Assembly (NCBI GenBank): GCA_035551355.1
Contig: DASZNF010000031.1
Coordinates: forward strand, 1 to 64,000
Source: DATATV01 sp035551355
GTDB lineage: Bacteria > Actinomycetota > Actinomycetes > Mycobacteriales > Pseudonocardiaceae
Length of the DNA: 64,000 nt
Direction: 5' to 3'
The notes under the pieces were generated by a model. That model was not told where the DNA came from. It made no database searches and saw nothing but the letters and a program-made list of their open reading frames with translations. Shown here in pieces: positions 51,260 to 59,009 of this stretch (position 1 is the first letter of the stretch; each line of letters opens with the position of its first letter). Both the position numbers and the translations under genes were made by a program.

Positions 51260-51355
51260 ATGTGGATCGAGATCATCGCGGTGGCCGGGGTGGCCGTGCT
51301 GTTCGTGGTGCGGCTGGCCCGGTCGCTCGGACGCACCCAGCGGCGGCCCAAGTAG
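51260..51355 (+). CDS. 31-residue single-span membrane peptide
   Basis: ATG 51260 opens a frame of 31 codons: MWIEIIAVAGVAVLFVVRLA followed by RSLGRTQRRPK. It has one hydrophobic helix and a strongly basic cytoplasmic tail, the usual form of small bacterial membrane proteins. GGAAGGACCAGGG upstream could act as ribosome-binding site. It lies 87 bases after the acyltransferase on the same strand and could be its accessory. No RNA or alternative gene fits here. Confidence 0.55.
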   Translation: MWIEIIAVAGVAVLFVVRLARSLGRTQRRPK

Positions 51356-51436
51356 CGCCCACCCGCGCCGATCGGTGCAGCCACGGCGATCGAACCGCTG
51401 CGACCGAACCGCGGACCGCATCCAACCGCGGACAGG

Positions 51437-52102
51437 TCAGCCGCGGCGCGGGGTGATCAGGCCCGATTCGTAGGCCAGCACCACCAGTTGGGCCCGGTCA
51501 CGGGCGCGCAGTTTGGTCATGATCCGGCTGACGTGGGTGCGGGCGGTGGCCGGGCTGATCACCAGGGTCTGCGCGATCTCGTCGTTGGACAGTCCGCCGC
51601 CGACCAGGGCCAGCACCTCCCGTTCGCGCTCGGTCACCTCGCGCAGCGCGCCCGGGTCCGGTGGGCGGTGTTCCGGGCGGGCCACGAATTCGGCGATGAG
51701 TTTGCGGGTGATCGCCGGCGAGAGCAGCGACTCCCCCTCGGCCACCACGCGCAGCGCGTGCAGCAGTTCCACCGGTTCGGTGTCCTTGAGCAGGAATCCA
51801 CTCGCCCCGGCGCGCAGCGCGTCGAACACGTATTCGTCCAGATCGAACGTGGTCAGCACGAGCACCCGGACCTCCGCCAGGTCCGGGTCGGCGGTGATGG
51901 CGCGGGTGGCCTCGATGCCGTCCATGCCGGGCATCCGGATGTCCATCACCACCACGTCCGGCCGCAGCGTCCGGCACGCGGTCACCGCGGCCGACCCGTC
52001 CGCGGCCTGGCCGACCACCTCGAAGCCGTCCTCGGTGTCCAACAGCACCGAGAAACCGGCCCGCACCAGGGCCTGGTCGTCGGCCAGCACCACCCGGATC
52101 AC
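51437..52102 (-). CDS. NarL/LuxR-family response regulator
   Basis: This 221-residue protein has a receiver (VVLADDQALVRAGFSVLL, phospho-acceptor in VVMDIRMPGMDG, GFLLKD) and a C-terminal LuxR domain (TEREREVLALVGGGLSNDEIAQTL, ARTHVSRIMTKL). GTG 52102 overlaps the stop of the kinase gene upstream (GTGA), so the pair is translated together. Target genes are unknown; the MFS exporter gene divergent at 53404 is a possible one. Confidence 0.92.
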   Translation of the reverse strand: MIRVVLADDQALVRAGFSVLLDTEDGFEVVGQAADGSAAVTACRTLRPDVVVMDIRMPGMDGIEATRAITADPDLAEVRVLVLTTFDLDEYVFDALRAGASGFLLKDTEPVELLHALRVVAEGESLLSPAITRKLIAEFVARPEHRPPDPGALREVTEREREVLALVGGGLSNDEIAQTLVISPATARTHVSRIMTKLRARDRAQLVVLAYESGLITPRRG

Positions 52103-53283
52103 CGCACACCCCGTTCCGTGTCGGCCGGGGTCCCCGGCTCGTCCATCCGGCCCGGCATCGGCAGCCGGGCCGACACCTCGAACCCGCCGCCCGGCACCGG
52201 CCCGGCCTCGACCTCACCACCGAGCGCACCGGCCCGCTCGGCCATGCCGCGCAGCCCGTTGCCGCGGGTCGGCCGGGCCGGGCCGGTGCGGCCGTTGTCC
52301 CGCACGGTGAGCACCAGCGCACCGGCGTCGCGGTGGAAGGTCACCGCCACCGTGTCCGCGCCCTCGGCGTGCCGGACCACGTTGGTCAGCGACTCCTGCA
52401 GGATGCGGTAGGCGGCCAGGTCGACCGGGGCGGGCAGCGGTCCGGCCCCGGCCTGGCCGGTCACCTCGACCCGTACCCCGGCCGCGGCCGCGTTGGTCAC
52501 CAGGTCGGGCAGCCGGGCCAGGCCCGGGGTGGGCGCCCGCTCGCCGCCCGAGCGCAGCACGTCCAGGGTGGCCCGCAGGTCGGTCAGCGCGGTCCGGCTG
52601 GCCTCCTTGATGGCCAGCAGCGCGTCCTTGGCCGCCTCCGGCCGCCGGTCGGCCACGTGCGCGGCCGTGCCGGCCTGCACGTTGATCATGGCCAGGCTGT
52701 GCGCCACCACGTCGTGCACCTCGCGGGCGATGCGCAGCCGCTCCTCCTCGGCCAGCCGCTGCTCGCGCTCGCGCAGCCGGGCGTGTGCCTCGCCGACCAT
52801 CGAGCGGCGCAGCCGGATGGCCGAGCCGACCGTGACCGCCACCGCGACCCACAGGACCAGACCGATCAGCCGAGCGTCCAGCAGGCCCTGCGGATCACCG
52901 CGCAGCAGCACCGTGGTGATCACCACGACCAGCGCCGCGCCCCCGGCGATCGCGGCCACGCCGGCCTTCCGGCGGCAGGCCAGCGTGATCAGGCCCAGGG
53001 TGGGCAGCACGAACACCGGACCGGTGGGATAACCGGCCAGCCAGTAGGCGAAGGCCAGCGCGGCGCTGGCGGTGAACGCGGCCAGCGGATACCGGTTGCG
53101 GACCAGCAGCGGCAGCCCGGCGGCCAGCAGCAGGCTGTAGCCCAGGGCGTTGAGGCCCGATGCCTGGGCGTGCCAGTGGGCCGAGGCCGAGGTGCCGCCC
53201 AGCACGATGACCAGCAACGCGACCACCGGAGCCACCTCGGCCACCGGCCGGGGTGGCCCGAACCGGCCGGGGCTGCGCATCAC
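52099..53283 (-). CDS. DesK-type sensor histidine kinase
   Basis: This 394-residue kinase has five or six N-terminal membrane helices (about 15-155), then RLREREQRLAEEERLRIARE, HDVVAHSLAMINVQAG with the phospho-acceptor His (HisKA_3), and an ATPase end (LQESLTNVVRHAEG, RGNGLRGMAERAGALGG). It senses an unknown membrane or extracellular stimulus. GTG 53283 is six bases behind a -10 box TAGGTT (53290-53295). It forms an operon with the downstream regulator. Confidence 0.92.
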   Translation of the reverse strand: MMRSPGRFGPPRPVAEVAPVVALLVIVLGGTSASAHWHAQASGLNALGYSLLLAAGLPLLVRNRYPLAAFTASAALAFAYWLAGYPTGPVFVLPTLGLITLACRRKAGVAAIAGGAALVVVITTVLLRGDPQGLLDARLIGLVLWVAVAVTVGSAIRLRRSMVGEAHARLREREQRLAEEERLRIAREVHDVVAHSLAMINVQAGTAAHVADRRPEAAKDALLAIKEASRTALTDLRATLDVLRSGGERAPTPGLARLPDLVTNAAAAGVRVEVTGQAGAGPLPAPVDLAAYRILQESLTNVVRHAEGADTVAVTFHRDAGALVLTVRDNGRTGPARPTRGNGLRGMAERAGALGGEVEAGPVPGGGFEVSARLPMPGRMDEPGTPADTERGVR

Positions 53284-53390
53284 GGTTCGAACCTACGACA
53301 ACCGGGCCCCTCCGCGCGTACGGCGGGAATCGGCTTTGTGATGTACGTCCGACGTTGCGCCCGGCCGCTGTGGTGAGCCGATCGGCGAAA

Positions 53391-53396
53391 TAGCCT
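53391..53396 (+). promoter_or_regulatory. -10 box of a leaderless promoter for the MFS gene
   Basis: TAGCCT is followed by seven bases and ATG 53404; no ribosome-binding sequence is visible. The divergent kinase gene has its own -10 box at 53290-53295. Confidence 0.45.
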
Positions 53397-53403
53397 CACC
53401 CTC

Positions 53404-54591
53404 ATGGGAATTCCGCGCAGGGTCGTGTTCACCATGGCCTTCGCCACCGGGGCGGTCGTGGCCAACCTTTACTACGCCCAGCCGCTTGAGGACGCGCTGG
53501 CCACCGCGTTCCACGCCTCGACCGGACAGATCGGGCTGATCATCACGCTGCTGCAGGTCGGCTACGCGATCGGCCTGGCCACCCTCGTGCCGCTGGGCGA
53601 TCTGGTCGAGCGGCGCCGGCTGATGGTGATCATGCTGGGCGTGGCGGTGCTCGGGCTGATCGGGATGGCGGCCGCGCCCGGGCTGGCGGTGGAGTGTTCG
53701 GCGGCCGTGCTGGTCGGGGTGACCGTGGTGGCCGCGCAGGTGATCGTGCCGTTCGCCGCGCACCTGGCCGCCGAGTCCGAGCGCGGCCGGGTGGTGGGCA
53801 CCGTGATGAGCGGGCTGCTGATCGGCATCCTGCTGTCCCGGTCGGTGGCCGGGTTCGTGGCCGCGCTGGCCGGCTGGCGGGCGGTGTTCGGGCTGGGCGC
53901 GCTGCTCACCGCGATCGTGGCCGGGCTGCTGTGGCGGGAGCTGCCGGCCCACCCGCCGGCCACCTCGCTGCGCTACCCGGCGCTGCTGCGCTCGGTGCTG
54001 CGGCTGATCGCGCAGGAGCCGGTGCTGCGGGTGCGGATGCTCTACGGCGCGCTGAGTTTCGCCACGTTCTCGGTGTTCTGGACCAGCTCGGGGTTCCTGC
54101 TGGCCCGGCCGCCCTATCACTGGAGCCAGGCCGCGATCGGGGCGTTCGCGCTGGTCGGCGCGGCCGGGGCGGTGGCCGCGAAGTTCGCAGGCGGGCTGGC
54201 CGACAAGGGCCGCAGCGTGCCCGCCACCGGCGCGTTCGTGCTGGCCATGGCGCTGTCCTGGGTGCTGCTGGCCCTCGGCGGGCACAACGCGATCGCGCTG
54301 CTGATCGGGGTGGCCGGGCTGGACCTGGGCGTGCAGGGCACGCACATCACCAACCAGAGCCTGGTCTACGCGCTGCGCCAGGACGCCCGCTCCCGGCTCA
54401 ACACCGCCTACATGACCAGCTACTTCCTGGCCGGGGCGATCGGGTCCGCGCTGTCCGCGCTGGCCTACGCCTCGGGCGGCTGGGCCGCGGTGTGCGTACT
54501 CGGCGCGGTCTTCCCGGTGCTGGCCTGCCTGGTGTGGCTGGCCGAGGCCGCGCTGCGCCGGCGGGCGCGCCCGGCCTCGGCGACCGGCTGA
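53404..54591 (+). CDS. MFS transporter
   Basis: This 395-residue protein has twelve predicted helices. ANLYYAQPLEDALA at the start and GLATLVPLGDLVERRRLMV, the loop 2-3 signature (G-x3-D-x2-E-R-R-R), place it in the major facilitator superfamily near the YnfM/arabinose-exporter-like group. It is probably an exporter of a drug or sugar; the substrate is unknown. The two-component genes lie divergent upstream. It converges with the SDR gene after four bases. Confidence 0.88.
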   Translation: MGIPRRVVFTMAFATGAVVANLYYAQPLEDALATAFHASTGQIGLIITLLQVGYAIGLATLVPLGDLVERRRLMVIMLGVAVLGLIGMAAAPGLAVECSAAVLVGVTVVAAQVIVPFAAHLAAESERGRVVGTVMSGLLIGILLSRSVAGFVAALAGWRAVFGLGALLTAIVAGLLWRELPAHPPATSLRYPALLRSVLRLIAQEPVLRVRMLYGALSFATFSVFWTSSGFLLARPPYHWSQAAIGAFALVGAAGAVAAKFAGGLADKGRSVPATGAFVLAMALSWVLLALGGHNAIALLIGVAGLDLGVQGTHITNQSLVYALRQDARSRLNTAYMTSYFLAGAIGSALSALAYASGGWAAVCVLGAVFPVLACLVWLAEAALRRRARPASATG

Positions 54592-54595
54592 CCGC

Positions 54596-55354
54596 TCAGC
54601 GCGGGGCCATGCGCAGCGCGCCGTCCATCCGGACGACCTCGCCGTTCAGGTAGTCGTGCTCGATCATGGCCACCGCGAGCTGGGCGTACTCGTCGGGCCG
54701 GGCCAGCCGCTTCGGGAAGGGCACCCCGGACGAGAGGGTGTCCCGGAACTCGTCGGACACGCCGGCCAGCATCGGGGTGTCCACGATGCCCGGGGCGATG
54801 GTCAGCACCCGGATGCCGTACTGGGCCAGGTCGCGGGCGGCGGGCAGGGTCAGGCCGACCACCCCGCCCTTGGACGAGGAGTAGGCGGCCTGGCCGATCT
54901 GGCCGTCGAACGCGGCGATCGAGGCGGTGTTGATGATCACGCCCCGGGCGTCGGCGTCCAGCGGTTCGGTCGCCGCGATCGCCTCGGAGGCCAGCCGCAT
55001 CACGTTGAACGTGCCGATCAGGTTGACCTCGATGACCTTGCGGTAGCTGGCCAGATCGTGCGGGCCCTTCTTGGACAGCACCCGGCCCGCGGTGCCGATG
55101 CCGGCGCAGTTGACCGTGATGCGCAGCGGCACCCCCGACCCGGCCGCGGTGGCCACCGCCGCGGTGACCTGGTCGGGGTCGGTGACGTCGGCGGGCAGGT
55201 AGGTGATCCCCTCGACCGCCTCGGCCTTCTCGATCGCGCCGGGCAGGTCCAGCCCGAACACCCGGGAGCCCTGCGCGGCCAGTGCCCGCGCGGTCGCCCC
55301 GCCCAGTCCGGACGCGCCGCCGGTGACGATCGCCGCGGTGTCCCCGATGCGCAT
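54596..55354 (-). CDS. short-chain dehydrogenase, 3-hydroxyacyl-CoA dehydrogenase-like
   Basis: This 252-residue protein has the NAD-binding TGGASGLGGATARAL, the NCAG motif, and the catalytic Ser of NTASIAAFDG with the YSSSKGG Tyr/Lys. The PGIVDTPMLAG segment and overall sequence resemble type II (HSD17B10-like) 3-hydroxyacyl-CoA dehydrogenases of actinomycetes. It oxidises a hydroxyacyl or related alcohol with NAD. ATG 55354 follows GGAGG by four bases, which argues against the GTG at 55378. Confidence 0.9.
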   Translation of the reverse strand: MRIGDTAAIVTGGASGLGGATARALAAQGSRVFGLDLPGAIEKAEAVEGITYLPADVTDPDQVTAAVATAAGSGVPLRITVNCAGIGTAGRVLSKKGPHDLASYRKVIEVNLIGTFNVMRLASEAIAATEPLDADARGVIINTASIAAFDGQIGQAAYSSSKGGVVGLTLPAARDLAQYGIRVLTIAPGIVDTPMLAGVSDEFRDTLSSGVPFPKRLARPDEYAQLAVAMIEHDYLNGEVVRMDGALRMAPR

Positions 55355-55524
55355 GTTGCCTCCACTCTCCGTCCACACCCGACATCAACCGCTTCGCAGG
55401 TTAACGGCCGTTGACCCGGGCGGCGGCGGCGCGTTCCGCGCGTCACAGTGGACGTGTTCCACGTGAATCGTCCGACCATTGCGGGCAGTCGCGTTCGGCC
55501 GGTCGCGTTCGGACTCCGGCCGCC

Positions 55525-56481
55525 TCAGCGGTAGCGCGACCAGCTGGCCGAGGTGTCCCCGGAGCGGTAGCTGTCCAGCCTCCGGCGCAGCTCCGGCGCC
55601 ACCGAGGGATGACTTTTCAGGATCGGCAGGGCGCTGGTCACCATCTTCAGCTCGCGCACCTCGCGCAGCACCGGGAAGCCCGGCCACTCGGTGACGTCCT
55701 CGCCGTAGGCCCGGGCGAACTGCCGGTAGGCCCGGCGCGACCCGCCGAACCGGCGCAGACCGACCGGCAGCGGGGTGAGGTCCCACTCCCGGGGCCCGAT
55801 GCTGGTCGCGTCGAAATCGCACAACACCGGGCCGTCCGGCCCGGCGATCAGATTGCCCAGGTGCGCGTCCCCGTGCACCACGCAGCGCTGGTGCGGGAAC
55901 TCCAGGTCGGCCAGCCGCTGGGACAGCTCGGCGCAGCGCTGCTCAAGGAACCGGCGGTCGGCCGCGGGCAGGCCCTCCGAATCGGTCAAGCGTCGTTGTA
56001 CGTCGTCAAGCGGCGCCCACTCGGGCAGTTCGAACTCCGGTGCGGGCAGCCGGTGCACCAGGCGCAGCAGCGCGGCCAGATCTCTTGTGCCCGGCCGGGG
56101 ACCGACCGTGGGCACCTCCTGCCACACCGTGGCCAGATCGGCGCCGACCCGGACCGGCTGGCGCACGCCGGGCAGCAACCGCACCGCGGGCACGCCGTGC
56201 TCGGCCAGCCAGCCGGCCACCGCGATCACCTTGCTCACCCGGTGGCGCATCGCCAGCGAACCGGTGATCCGGACCACCGCCCTGGAGCGGGGCAGCCGGA
56301 ACACCGCGTTGGCCGAAAACCGCAGCAGCCGGGCCCCGCGCGGGTCAAGACCGGCCGCGGCGCACACCTGCGCCAGCACCTCGGCCAGCCGGTCCGGGCC
56401 GAACCGGCCGTCCGGCTGGGTCGCCGCCGGATGGCCGGGCTGGCTGGCCGAGGCCGCAGCCGGAGTCGCCGCGCTGGTCAT
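55525..56481 (-). CDS. aminoglycoside phosphotransferase (APH)-family kinase-like protein
   Basis: This 318-residue protein has a protein-kinase-like fold. CVVHGDAHLGNLIAGPDGP holds the catalytic loop (HGDxHxxN), and LCDFDATSIGP holds the metal-binding DFD. Its N-terminal lobe has FRLPRSRAVVRITGS. APH-family members phosphorylate aminoglycosides, choline or other small molecules; no resistance function should be assumed. It lies 22 bases downstream of the XRE-TPR regulator gene, a recurrent arrangement in actinomycetes. Confidence 0.85.
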   Translation of the reverse strand: MTSAATPAAASASQPGHPAATQPDGRFGPDRLAEVLAQVCAAAGLDPRGARLLRFSANAVFRLPRSRAVVRITGSLAMRHRVSKVIAVAGWLAEHGVPAVRLLPGVRQPVRVGADLATVWQEVPTVGPRPGTRDLAALLRLVHRLPAPEFELPEWAPLDDVQRRLTDSEGLPAADRRFLEQRCAELSQRLADLEFPHQRCVVHGDAHLGNLIAGPDGPVLCDFDATSIGPREWDLTPLPVGLRRFGGSRRAYRQFARAYGEDVTEWPGFPVLREVRELKMVTSALPILKSHPSVAPELRRRLDSYRSGDTSASWSRYR

Positions 56482-56503
56482 GTCCCGGCCATTCGCACAC
56501 CCC

Positions 56504-57874
56504 TCAGGCCACCAGGTACTTGGCGATCCGCTCGGACAGATCCCGCGCGTCGCTGTTGTTGCTGCGCCGGTCGGCCTCGGACTTGAGCGGCTTCATCCGG
56601 TCCTTCGCCCGCACCGACTTCAGCGTCTCCGCGACATCCAGCGCGGAGCGGCCGATTCGGGAGGCGTGGTCCACATCGCCGTCGATCATGTGACTGGTGG
56701 CCAGGGTGACCATGTTGAACGCCTTGGACCGCGCCATGTCGTCGCCACGACCGGCGATCGCCCTGGTCAGCGCCGGGATGGCGAACCGGGTGTGGTTGCG
56801 GTCCACGCCCTGGGCCAGCACCGTGTGCACGGTGCCGACCATGGCGTAGAGGTCGGTCTCGTCGAAGAAGCTCACCCAGGAGTCCGCATTGGACAGATCG
56901 GCCCGGGAGAACTCGTCCTTGGTCCGATTGATCAGTTTCACCGCCTGGCGCTCGTTGCGCAGCGCCGCGTAGGCCCAGGCCTCGTTGGCGCACAGCACGG
57001 CGACCGCCAGTTCGGAACCGGATTCCTGCGCGGCGATCTGGCCGAGCTGGAACAGTTTGAGTGCGTCGTTGGGCGCGTCCTGGTCGAGGTAGACCCGACC
57101 CATCCGGTACAGGATGTGCGCCACCAGCGGGTCGTTGTGGCCGGCCCGGGCCAGTTCGAGCGCGTGCGCGAAGTGGTTGCGCGCGGGATCCAGCAGACCA
57201 CTGTCGAAGGAGGTCCAGCCGGCGAGATTGTGCAGGTCGGCCAGTGCCGTGTACAGCCGTTCGCGAACCTGGTCGGTCGCGTTGGCCTCGATCAGTTGCT
57301 GCCCCCACGAGAGTTGGGCGACCACCGCATCCCTGCAGAAGCCGCCGCCGTACTGGTAGTCCAACGCGCGCAGTGCCCGGGTCGCCGCCTCGACCTGCCG
57401 GACATCGGTCATGCCGATGCGTCCGGGGGCCGGGGTCTGCGCGGGGTACGCGATCCAGGACGCGGAATCCTTGCCCATGACGGCCGCACCCATGGTGACG
57501 GCCGCCGCATGGGCAAGGAACCGGCGTCGTTTCACCGACTCGTCCTCCTGCTCCTGGGGGTCGACCTCGGTCGTGGCGACCCTCACTGCCGTGGCCTGGT
57601 CGTATGCCAGGCCCATGGCGCCCCTCGGGATGGACAGGCCGTCGGCGATGCGGGCCAGCACGTCATAGGCCATCACCTGGCGACCCTTGAGGATCTCCGA
57701 GACCTCGGACTGTGACTGGCCGGTCAGAGCGGCTATCTGGCGCTGCGAAATACCTTGGCGACGCAGCAGGCGATACATCGCGCTGACGTCACGATTGGCC
57801 AGCGCGTCACGCATCTCCTGCTTGTCCCAGGTGTCAGGCGTAACGGGCGAGCCCTGGGAACCGATGGTATTCAA
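56504..57874 (-). CDS. XRE-family regulator with C-terminal TPR region
   Basis: This 456-residue protein has an N-terminal helix-turn-helix at about residues 32-75 (GISQRQIAALTGQSQSEVSEIL). A helical TPR-like region occupies 155-440, with repeated YTALADLHNLAGW, HILYRMGRVYLDQDAPNDAL and LALEL-type helices. Such proteins in actinomycetes sense small molecules or stress through the TPR part. The start is TTG 57874, with GAGGGGG upstream. It heads an operon with the APH-like gene and is divergent from two small genes. Confidence 0.85.
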   Translation of the reverse strand: MNTIGSQGSPVTPDTWDKQEMRDALANRDVSAMYRLLRRQGISQRQIAALTGQSQSEVSEILKGRQVMAYDVLARIADGLSIPRGAMGLAYDQATAVRVATTEVDPQEQEDESVKRRRFLAHAAAVTMGAAVMGKDSASWIAYPAQTPAPGRIGMTDVRQVEAATRALRALDYQYGGGFCRDAVVAQLSWGQQLIEANATDQVRERLYTALADLHNLAGWTSFDSGLLDPARNHFAHALELARAGHNDPLVAHILYRMGRVYLDQDAPNDALKLFQLGQIAAQESGSELAVAVLCANEAWAYAALRNERQAVKLINRTKDEFSRADLSNADSWVSFFDETDLYAMVGTVHTVLAQGVDRNHTRFAIPALTRAIAGRGDDMARSKAFNMVTLATSHMIDGDVDHASRIGRSALDVAETLKSVRAKDRMKPLKSEADRRSNNSDARDLSERIAKYLVA

Positions 57875-58090
57875 TTGCGCCCCCTCACAGTCCGTTGGGC
57901 GTCATCCGCAGGGTAAGCGCACCCTGTGGCAGGGGAGAAGAGCAGATCGGCGAGGCTGATCGGCCGCACCGAACTCGGTTGACCGCTTAGCGTGGCAGCA
58001 ACACCGATCGGCGCTGCGACTCCCCACTCGGGGCGGTCAGGTCGCAGTCTAGTTTTTCGTAAGCGGTCCAGCACGGAGGGAAGCGAAGCG

Positions 58091-58396
58091 GTGAATCTGC
58101 TAGAGCCTGCGGCGCCGAGCGAGGACGCCCCCGCCGCGACGGCTCAAGTGCGTTCGGCGCGGCGCCCCGAACCGGGGCTGGGCGTCACCTCTGGACTTGG
58201 TGGCCCGGCGAGCCCGAGGCAGTGGCGTATTCGCTGCCAGGACGTTGCAAACCGGGAACGGTTTCTGACGGTGTTCTCCGAACACGGCAGGGTGGTACTC
58301 GTTGGCCCGCCCGGCGAAGCAGCGACGCTTTCGCCTGGTCAGCTCAGCCAACTGAGATCCGCCTTGCAAGAAGCCGCCGACGAGGCGGAAAGGTAA
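58091..58396 (+). CDS. small conserved protein of unknown function
   Basis: This 101-residue protein has a Pro/Ala/Glu-rich N-terminus and a compact domain, WRIRCQDVANRERFLTVFSE, followed by GRVVLVGPPGEAATLS. GTG 58091, with GGAGGG before it, begins the conserved part; the longer frame from 57992 is unlikely. It overlaps no other gene and leads into the next small gene after 13 bases. Unknown role; its place beside an XRE-TPR gene is recurrent in actinomycetes. Confidence 0.7.
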   Translation: MNLLEPAAPSEDAPAATAQVRSARRPEPGLGVTSGLGGPASPRQWRIRCQDVANRERFLTVFSEHGRVVLVGPPGEAATLSPGQLSQLRSALQEAADEAER

Positions 58397-58409
58397 CGGT
58401 GACGTTTCG

Positions 58410-58748
58410 GTGGACGAGATCCTCGGACAGGTCCTGCGCAATGCCGTCTGGGAGAGGCTGGACATGCTCTCCGAACTGGCGAACCGCGCGGACGAGCCGT
58501 CGCTGCTGTCCGTTGCCCGGTCCGAACTGCCCAAGCTGACCGAGGGTTGGCGGGCGGTGCTGGCCGCGCACGAGCCGGACGAGCGGGGCAACTGCCCGGA
58601 ATGTTCCACGAAGTGGCGACAGCAGCGCTCCCCCTGCCAGGTGTGGCGCGCCGCCTACGAGCACCTGGTGGCCGGCGGCCTGGCCCCGCGTCCGGCCCAG
58701 CACCTGCGCAAGGCCGGCATCCGGCCGATCGCCGCGGGCGCGCACTAG
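58410..58748 (+). CDS. small protein with CxxC pair
   Basis: This 112-residue protein is mostly helical, with GNCPECSTKWRQQRSPCQVW, giving Cys residues C-x2-C and a third Cys eleven residues on, probably a metal site. It starts at GTG 58410, 13 bases after the previous stop. It is likely in one transcript with the 101-residue gene, divergent from the XRE-TPR gene. Function unknown. Confidence 0.72.
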   Translation: MDEILGQVLRNAVWERLDMLSELANRADEPSLLSVARSELPKLTEGWRAVLAAHEPDERGNCPECSTKWRQQRSPCQVWRAAYEHLVAGGLAPRPAQHLRKAGIRPIAAGAH

Positions 58749-58912
58749 AGACTGGCGGCCCCGGACACCCGCCGACCCCCGATTCGGCGATGTGACCGGG
58801 TAGCCGTCACTGGCCGGCGGCCCGGAACGTTCGTTCCCCCGACCGCGACGAACCGGGTCGTCGGCCTGAAAAACAACTCCATAGCGGGAACCATTGAGGT
58901 TCCCCCCTGATT

Positions 58913-58963
58913 CCGCGGACCGGTGCCGTTGCTCCCCTCCCCCCGACCGGCACCGGTCCGCGG
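58913..58963. terminator. long perfect hairpin between convergent genes
   Basis: CCGCGGACCGGTGCCG (58913-58928) and CGGCACCGGTCCGCGG (58948-58963) form a perfect 16-bp stem with a 19-base loop. A smaller stem GGGAACC/GGTTCCC lies at 58886-58904. Both sit in the 261-base gap between the small CxxC gene and the beta-glucosidase gene, which converge there; the pair acts as a probable bidirectional terminator. The rest of the gap holds nothing recognisable. Confidence 0.8.
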
Positions 58964-59009
58964 CCCCAAACTTGCAGATCGCAGGATGGATTCGTGCGGT
59001 TGCCCGCAT

